NCBI GenBank assembly: GCA_903929845.1
Contig: CAIYWF010000269.1
Location: 1 to 8,000 of the forward strand
Reading direction: 5' to 3'
DNA from: an uncultured Chlorobiaceae bacterium
GTDB lineage: Bacteria > Bacteroidota > Chlorobiia > Chlorobiales > Chlorobiaceae
DNA: 8,000 bases
In this document: positions 5,524 to 8,000 of the stretch, in pieces
Layout: each line of letters opens with the position of its first letter
Position numbering within the stretch: the first letter of the stretch is position 1
Notes under the pieces: generated by a model
The model's input: the letters and a program-made list of their open reading frames with translations, nothing else
What the model was told of the DNA's origin: nothing
Databases searched by the model: none
Made by a program: the position numbers and the translations under genes

Positions 5524-6550
5524 TCGCGCGGATTTTCTCCAGCGCAAGCTGCATATCTTCAGGTAATGGTGCGGTGAAAGAGAGCGTCTCCCGGCTTGTC
5601 GGCTGCTGAAACGAAAGGGTTTCGGCGTGCAGTGCCTGGCGCGGCAGCAGCTCCAGCAGGTTTTTGACGAAGCCTTCGCTTTTGCTGAAGGGGAGGGTGC
5701 GCAGTGAGGCGCCTCCGTAAGTGTCGTCTCCAAGAATTTGGTGACCAAGGTGCTGCAGGTGTGCCCTGATCTGGTGGGTTCGTCCGGTATGAAGCGTCAG
5801 CGAAAGCAGGGAAAACCAGTGGAGGTTTTCGGTGATGATGTAGTCGGTGATGGCGGTTTTCCCGTCTTTTCCTTCAAAAGGGAAGTTTGTCATTACCTTC
5901 CGGTCTCTTTTCGAGCGTCCGATATTGGTCATTATGGTGCCTGACGGTGGGTCGGGCACGCTCCAGACAATGGCCTTGTATATTTTTATAACTTTGCGAT
6001 CGGCAAACTGGCGTGCAAGACGGTGGAGAGCTACCGGGTTTTTTGCGACAATGATCAGCCCGGAGGTGTTTTTATCGAGCCGGTGCACAATGCCGGGGCG
6101 CAGTTCCGACTTGTCGAGTTCCTCGGCATCCTTGCCGATATGGTGCAGAATGGCGTTGGCCAGCGTGCCTGTCCAGTTGCCGAATGCCGGGTGGACGACC
6201 ATGCCTGGCTTTTTGTTGATCACCATCAGATCATCATCTTCATACATGATGTCAATCGGAATATCTTCAGGGGCCAGTTCCGGTGCGGGTGGTCGGAGAA
6301 AGGTCATCTGAATAACATCGCAGGACTTGATGCGGTAGTTCGATTTGACGGTTTTGTCATTGACCAGCACCCGACCCTCCTCGATTGCCTCCTGAACCTT
6401 GTTGCGTGTGGCGTTTTCCACCTGTCGCGTCAGGTATTGGTCGATGCGCATCGGTGTTTGCACCCGGCTTACCTGCAGAGTGAGTTTTTTTGGTTCCAGA
6501 GGAGTCTCTTCCACCGGTTCCGATTCGTTTTGTATCAACTGATTTTGCAT
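5507..6550 (-). CDS. rluD: Large-subunit rRNA pseudouridine synthase, RluD/RluA family
   Basis: Isomerises uridines to pseudouridine in 23S rRNA; RluD of E. coli modifies helix 69. The 347-aa protein starts with a short acidic leader, then an S4 RNA-binding domain (about 32-85, MRIDQYLTRQ to the CDVIQM region), then the catalytic domain. The catalytic motif GIVHRLDKNTSGL contains Asp159. The downstream HTGRTHQIRAH (254-264), followed by GDDTYGG, is the usual RluA-family signature. The start chosen is the ATG at 6550. A TTG at 6631 would add 27 residues with no S4 or catalytic content and an unusual aromatic/Cys stretch, so it is less likely. The ribosome site is weak (GGAAA directly before the ATG). 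S4 domain plus length favours RluD or RluC-like over RluA; the target site cannot be fixed from sequence alone. Confidence 0.92.
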   Translation of the reverse strand: MQNQLIQNESEPVEETPLEPKKLTLQVSRVQTPMRIDQYLTRQVENATRNKVQEAIEEGRVLVNDKTVKSNYRIKSCDVIQMTFLRPPAPELAPEDIPIDIMYEDDDLMVINKKPGMVVHPAFGNWTGTLANAILHHIGKDAEELDKSELRPGIVHRLDKNTSGLIIVAKNPVALHRLARQFADRKVIKIYKAIVWSVPDPPSGTIMTNIGRSKRDRKVMTNFPFEGKDGKTAITDYIITENLHWFSLLSLTLHTGRTHQIRAHLQHLGHQILGDDTYGGASLRTLPFSKSEGFVKNLLELLPRQALHAETLSFQQPTSRETLSFTAPLPEDMQLALEKIRAITLSE

Positions 6551-6842
6551 TTTCCGAAACTTGAACACAACCGCCAGATTACTTGCGGAGTCAGTATAAC
6601 AAAACCATCCCATATCTGCTATGCTTTCCAACCTGCTGTTCCCCGAAAGATATTTTCTGCAAGCAGGATATTGGCTGTCAGAAAATGCTCTGCTTGAGTT
6701 ACTTTTTGAAAACCATTTTCTATTGTCTTTCTAAAAGCATAAATTCAGTGTCAAATATTTAAACTCCTATAAAAACAGTAAACCTTTTTCGGTGAATAAG
6801 TTCATAGTTCACGGTGTGAAGGTATCAACTAAATGATCAATT
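6551..6842. promoter_or_regulatory. Divergent intergenic region between rluD and bchI
   Basis: This AT-rich 292-bp stretch must hold the bchI promoter (rightward) and the rluD promoter (leftward). A TATAAA at 6769-6774 is a possible bchI -10, but no good -35 is seen at the right distance. Two inverted repeats between 6652 and 6696 are listed separately. Near the right end is a purine ribosome-site-like GAAGG (6818-6822). No PpsR-type TGT-N12-ACA box and no clear FNR box was found by eye. No coding frame, tRNA or other RNA gene was recognised. Confidence 0.45.
6652..6696. repeat. Two interleaved inverted repeats
   Basis: ATTTTCTG (6652-6659) pairs with CAGAAAAT (6679-6686), an 8-bp perfect match with a 19-nt loop. 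The directly adjacent CAAGCAG (6660-6666) pairs with CTGCTTG (6690-6696), a 7-bp perfect match. The arms occur in the order A-B-A'-B', so they form either two competing hairpins or a pseudoknot in RNA. Whether either the bchI or the rluD transcript covers this stretch is unknown. Short AT-rich arms like these can arise by chance. Confidence 0.35.
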
Positions 6843-6856
6843 ATGACTCAGACTGA
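6833..6856 (+). promoter_or_regulatory. Possible seven-codon leader frame overlapping the bchI start
   Basis: ATG at 6833 opens a frame encoding MINYDSD that stops at TGA 6854-6856, after the bchI start codon has been passed in another frame. GAAGG at 6818-6822 lies 10 nt before this ATG, a workable ribosome-site spacing, but 20 nt before the bchI ATG, which is too far. A ribosome ending at 6856 could re-start at 6843, 11 nt back. Start-codon context is the only evidence; it may be accidental. Confidence 0.3.
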
Positions 6857-8000
6857 AACGGCTGCAAAAAAAACTGCACCAAAAAAAACAGTTGTGGCAA
6901 AGGCGAAGGCTGGTTCTGATGTGACGACAGCCTCGGAACCAATAAAAGCAGTAAAGCCTGCTGCAAAAAAGAAATCCGGTCAGGCGTTTCCTTTTACAGC
7001 AATTGTCGGTCAGGAGGAAATGAAGCTCAGTCTGATTCTCAATATCATTGATCCGAGAATCGGAGGTGTGCTGGTTATGGGTCACAGAGGTACAGGAAAA
7101 AGTACCACGGTCAGGGCGCTTGCCGAAGTGCTTCCTCTTATTGAAAGGGTTGAGGGCGATACCTACAATCGTACTATCGACCAATATATTGAAGGTGAAG
7201 AGGCCAAAAAGGGTCGGAAGGCCATTGATTCCGCTTCCCTGAGAACCGAGAAAATTCCTGTTCCGGTTGTTGATCTTCCTCTTGGCGCTACTGAAGACCG
7301 TGTTTGCGGTACCATTGATATTGAACAGGCCCTCACCAGCGGTGTAAAAGCGTTTGAGCCGGGGCTTCTTGCCCAGGCGAACCGTGGATTCCTCTATATT
7401 GACGAGGTTAACTTGCTTGACGATCACTTGGTGGATGTTCTGCTTGATGTGGCAGCAAGTGGCCTGAATGTGGTTGAACGTGAAGGAATCAGTATCCGCC
7501 ACCCTGCCCGTTTTGTGCTTGTCGGTTCCGGTAACCCGGAGGAGGGTGAGCTTCGTCCTCAGCTTCTTGACCGTTTCGGTCTGCATGCCCGCATCATCAC
7601 GATTCTTGACGTTGCAAAACGAGTTGATATTGTCAAACGCCGTCGTGAGTTTGATGAAGATCCGGATGCTTTCATGAAAAAGTACAACCGCGAACAGCAA
7701 AAGCTGCAGAAAAAGATTCAGACCGCTAAAGATCTGCTGCCAGCCGTGACCATGGATGACAGTGTGCTTACCGATATTGCCAAGCTCTGTATGAATCTTG
7801 GTATTGACGGTCACCGTGGTGAGCTCACGATTACCCGTACTGCTTTTGCCCATGCCGCTTTCCTTGGTGAGACCGTAGTGACCATGAAGCATGTCAAGGA
7901 GATTGCAGGCCTCTGTCTGCGTCACCGTCTGCGCAAGGATCCTCTTGAAACCCTTGATGCCGGTGAGAAAATTGATCGTGAACTTGCTAAAGTCCTTGGA
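6843..8000 (+). CDS. bchI: Magnesium chelatase subunit BchI (AAA+ ATPase), 3' end outside window
   Basis: ATPase subunit that, with BchD and a BchH-type subunit, inserts Mg2+ into protoporphyrin IX at the entry to bacteriochlorophyll synthesis. The frame is open for 386 codons to the window edge with no stop, and only a few residues appear to be missing. Residues 1-45 form a Lys/Ala/Thr-rich tail (AAKKTAPKKTVVAKAKA, later KAVKPAAKKK). The AAA+ core begins at FPFTAIVGQEEMKL (49-62). Walker A is GHRGTGKS (80-87), Walker B FLYIDE (183-188), sensor 1 SGNPEEG (229-235), the arginine-finger region RPQLLDRF (238-245), and the sensor-2 motif GHRGELT (323-329). An in-frame TGA at 6834-6836 fixes the start at the ATG at 6843. 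No ribosome site is properly spaced for it; GAAGG is 20 nt upstream. Green sulfur bacteria carry several bchH paralogues (bchH, bchS, bchT), and bchD and a bchH-type gene may follow outside the window. A long antisense frame over this gene is a shadow. Confidence 0.96.
   Translation, partial: MTQTETAAKKTAPKKTVVAKAKAGSDVTTASEPIKAVKPAAKKKSGQAFPFTAIVGQEEMKLSLILNIIDPRIGGVLVMGHRGTGKSTTVRALAEVLPLIERVEGDTYNRTIDQYIEGEEAKKGRKAIDSASLRTEKIPVPVVDLPLGATEDRVCGTIDIEQALTSGVKAFEPGLLAQANRGFLYIDEVNLLDDHLVDVLLDVAASGLNVVEREGISIRHPARFVLVGSGNPEEGELRPQLLDRFGLHARIITILDVAKRVDIVKRRREFDEDPDAFMKKYNREQQKLQKKIQTAKDLLPAVTMDDSVLTDIAKLCMNLGIDGHRGELTITRTAFAHAAFLGETVVTMKHVKEIAGLCLRHRLRKDPLETLDAGEKIDRELAKVLG

Noticed and set aside
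6551..6631. TTG start at 6631 for rluD
   Set aside because: The added 27 residues are not S4-like, and an ATG at 6550 leaves a normal-length RluD protein.
6023..6697. Plus-strand open frame of 224 codons opposite rluD, with another at 5847-6311
   Set aside because: Both are antisense to the catalytic and S4 parts of RluD and show no recognisable motif.
6837..7925. Long open frame of 362 codons on the minus strand opposite bchI
   Set aside because: It lies fully antisense to a frame with all BchI motifs. Its translation is rich in Asn, His, Phe and Cys in a way typical of antisense shadows, and no domain is recognisable.

Overview
The window looks like chromosomal DNA of a green sulfur bacterium (Chlorobiaceae, Chlorobium/Pelodictyon type). 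The right edge carries bchI, the AAA+ subunit of the magnesium chelatase of bacteriochlorophyll synthesis. The left edge carries the 3' end of an uptake [NiFe]-hydrogenase operon, which fits H2-using phototrophs. A GTP cyclohydrolase I / animal-type 6-pyruvoyltetrahydropterin synthase pair fits the biopterin glycosides (limipterin, tepidopterin) known from Chlorobium. Genus and species are not determined here. The gene content is ordinary and tightly packed; no mobile element, CRISPR array or structural RNA gene was seen.

Layout. Positions 1-1120 (+): end of the cytochrome b subunit of an uptake hydrogenase, then its maturation protease, joined by an ATGA stop/start overlap. Positions 1110-2672 (-): a three-gene unit transcribed leftward, made of an unrecognised 160-aa protein, a 6-pyruvoyltetrahydropterin synthase and GTP cyclohydrolase I. 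All three genes overlap, and the unit meets the hydrogenase genes tail to tail with an 11-bp overlap. Positions 2673-2887: divergent intergenic region with several short symmetrical elements. Positions 2888-5523 (+): an Uup-type ABC-F ATPase and an AlkD-type DNA alkylation repair protein 20 bp apart. Positions 5507-6550 (-): an RluD-family pseudouridine synthase, overlapping the alkD gene tail to tail by 17 bp. Positions 6551-6842: divergent intergenic region. Positions 6843-8000 (+): bchI, open at the right edge of the window.

How the genes relate. HupC passes electrons from the periplasmic hydrogenase to the quinone pool, and HupD trims the hydrogenase large subunit after nickel insertion. 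In the pterin unit, FolE makes 7,8-dihydroneopterin triphosphate from GTP and the next enzyme converts it to 6-pyruvoyltetrahydropterin. The active-site spacing of that second enzyme matches animal PTPS rather than bacterial QueD, so the unit points to biopterin-type pterins rather than (or besides) queuosine. The 160-aa protein fused into this unit by overlap is the main unknown. The ABC-F, alkylation repair and pseudouridine synthase genes are housekeeping and show no obvious functional tie to their neighbours.

The most interesting leads are the unknown gene coupled to the PTPS gene, the Lys/Ala-rich histone-H1-like N-terminal tail on BchI, a seven-codon reading frame with the better-placed ribosome site overlapping the bchI start, and the double-Cys N-terminal tail on FolE. 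None of these amounts to a proven new system.
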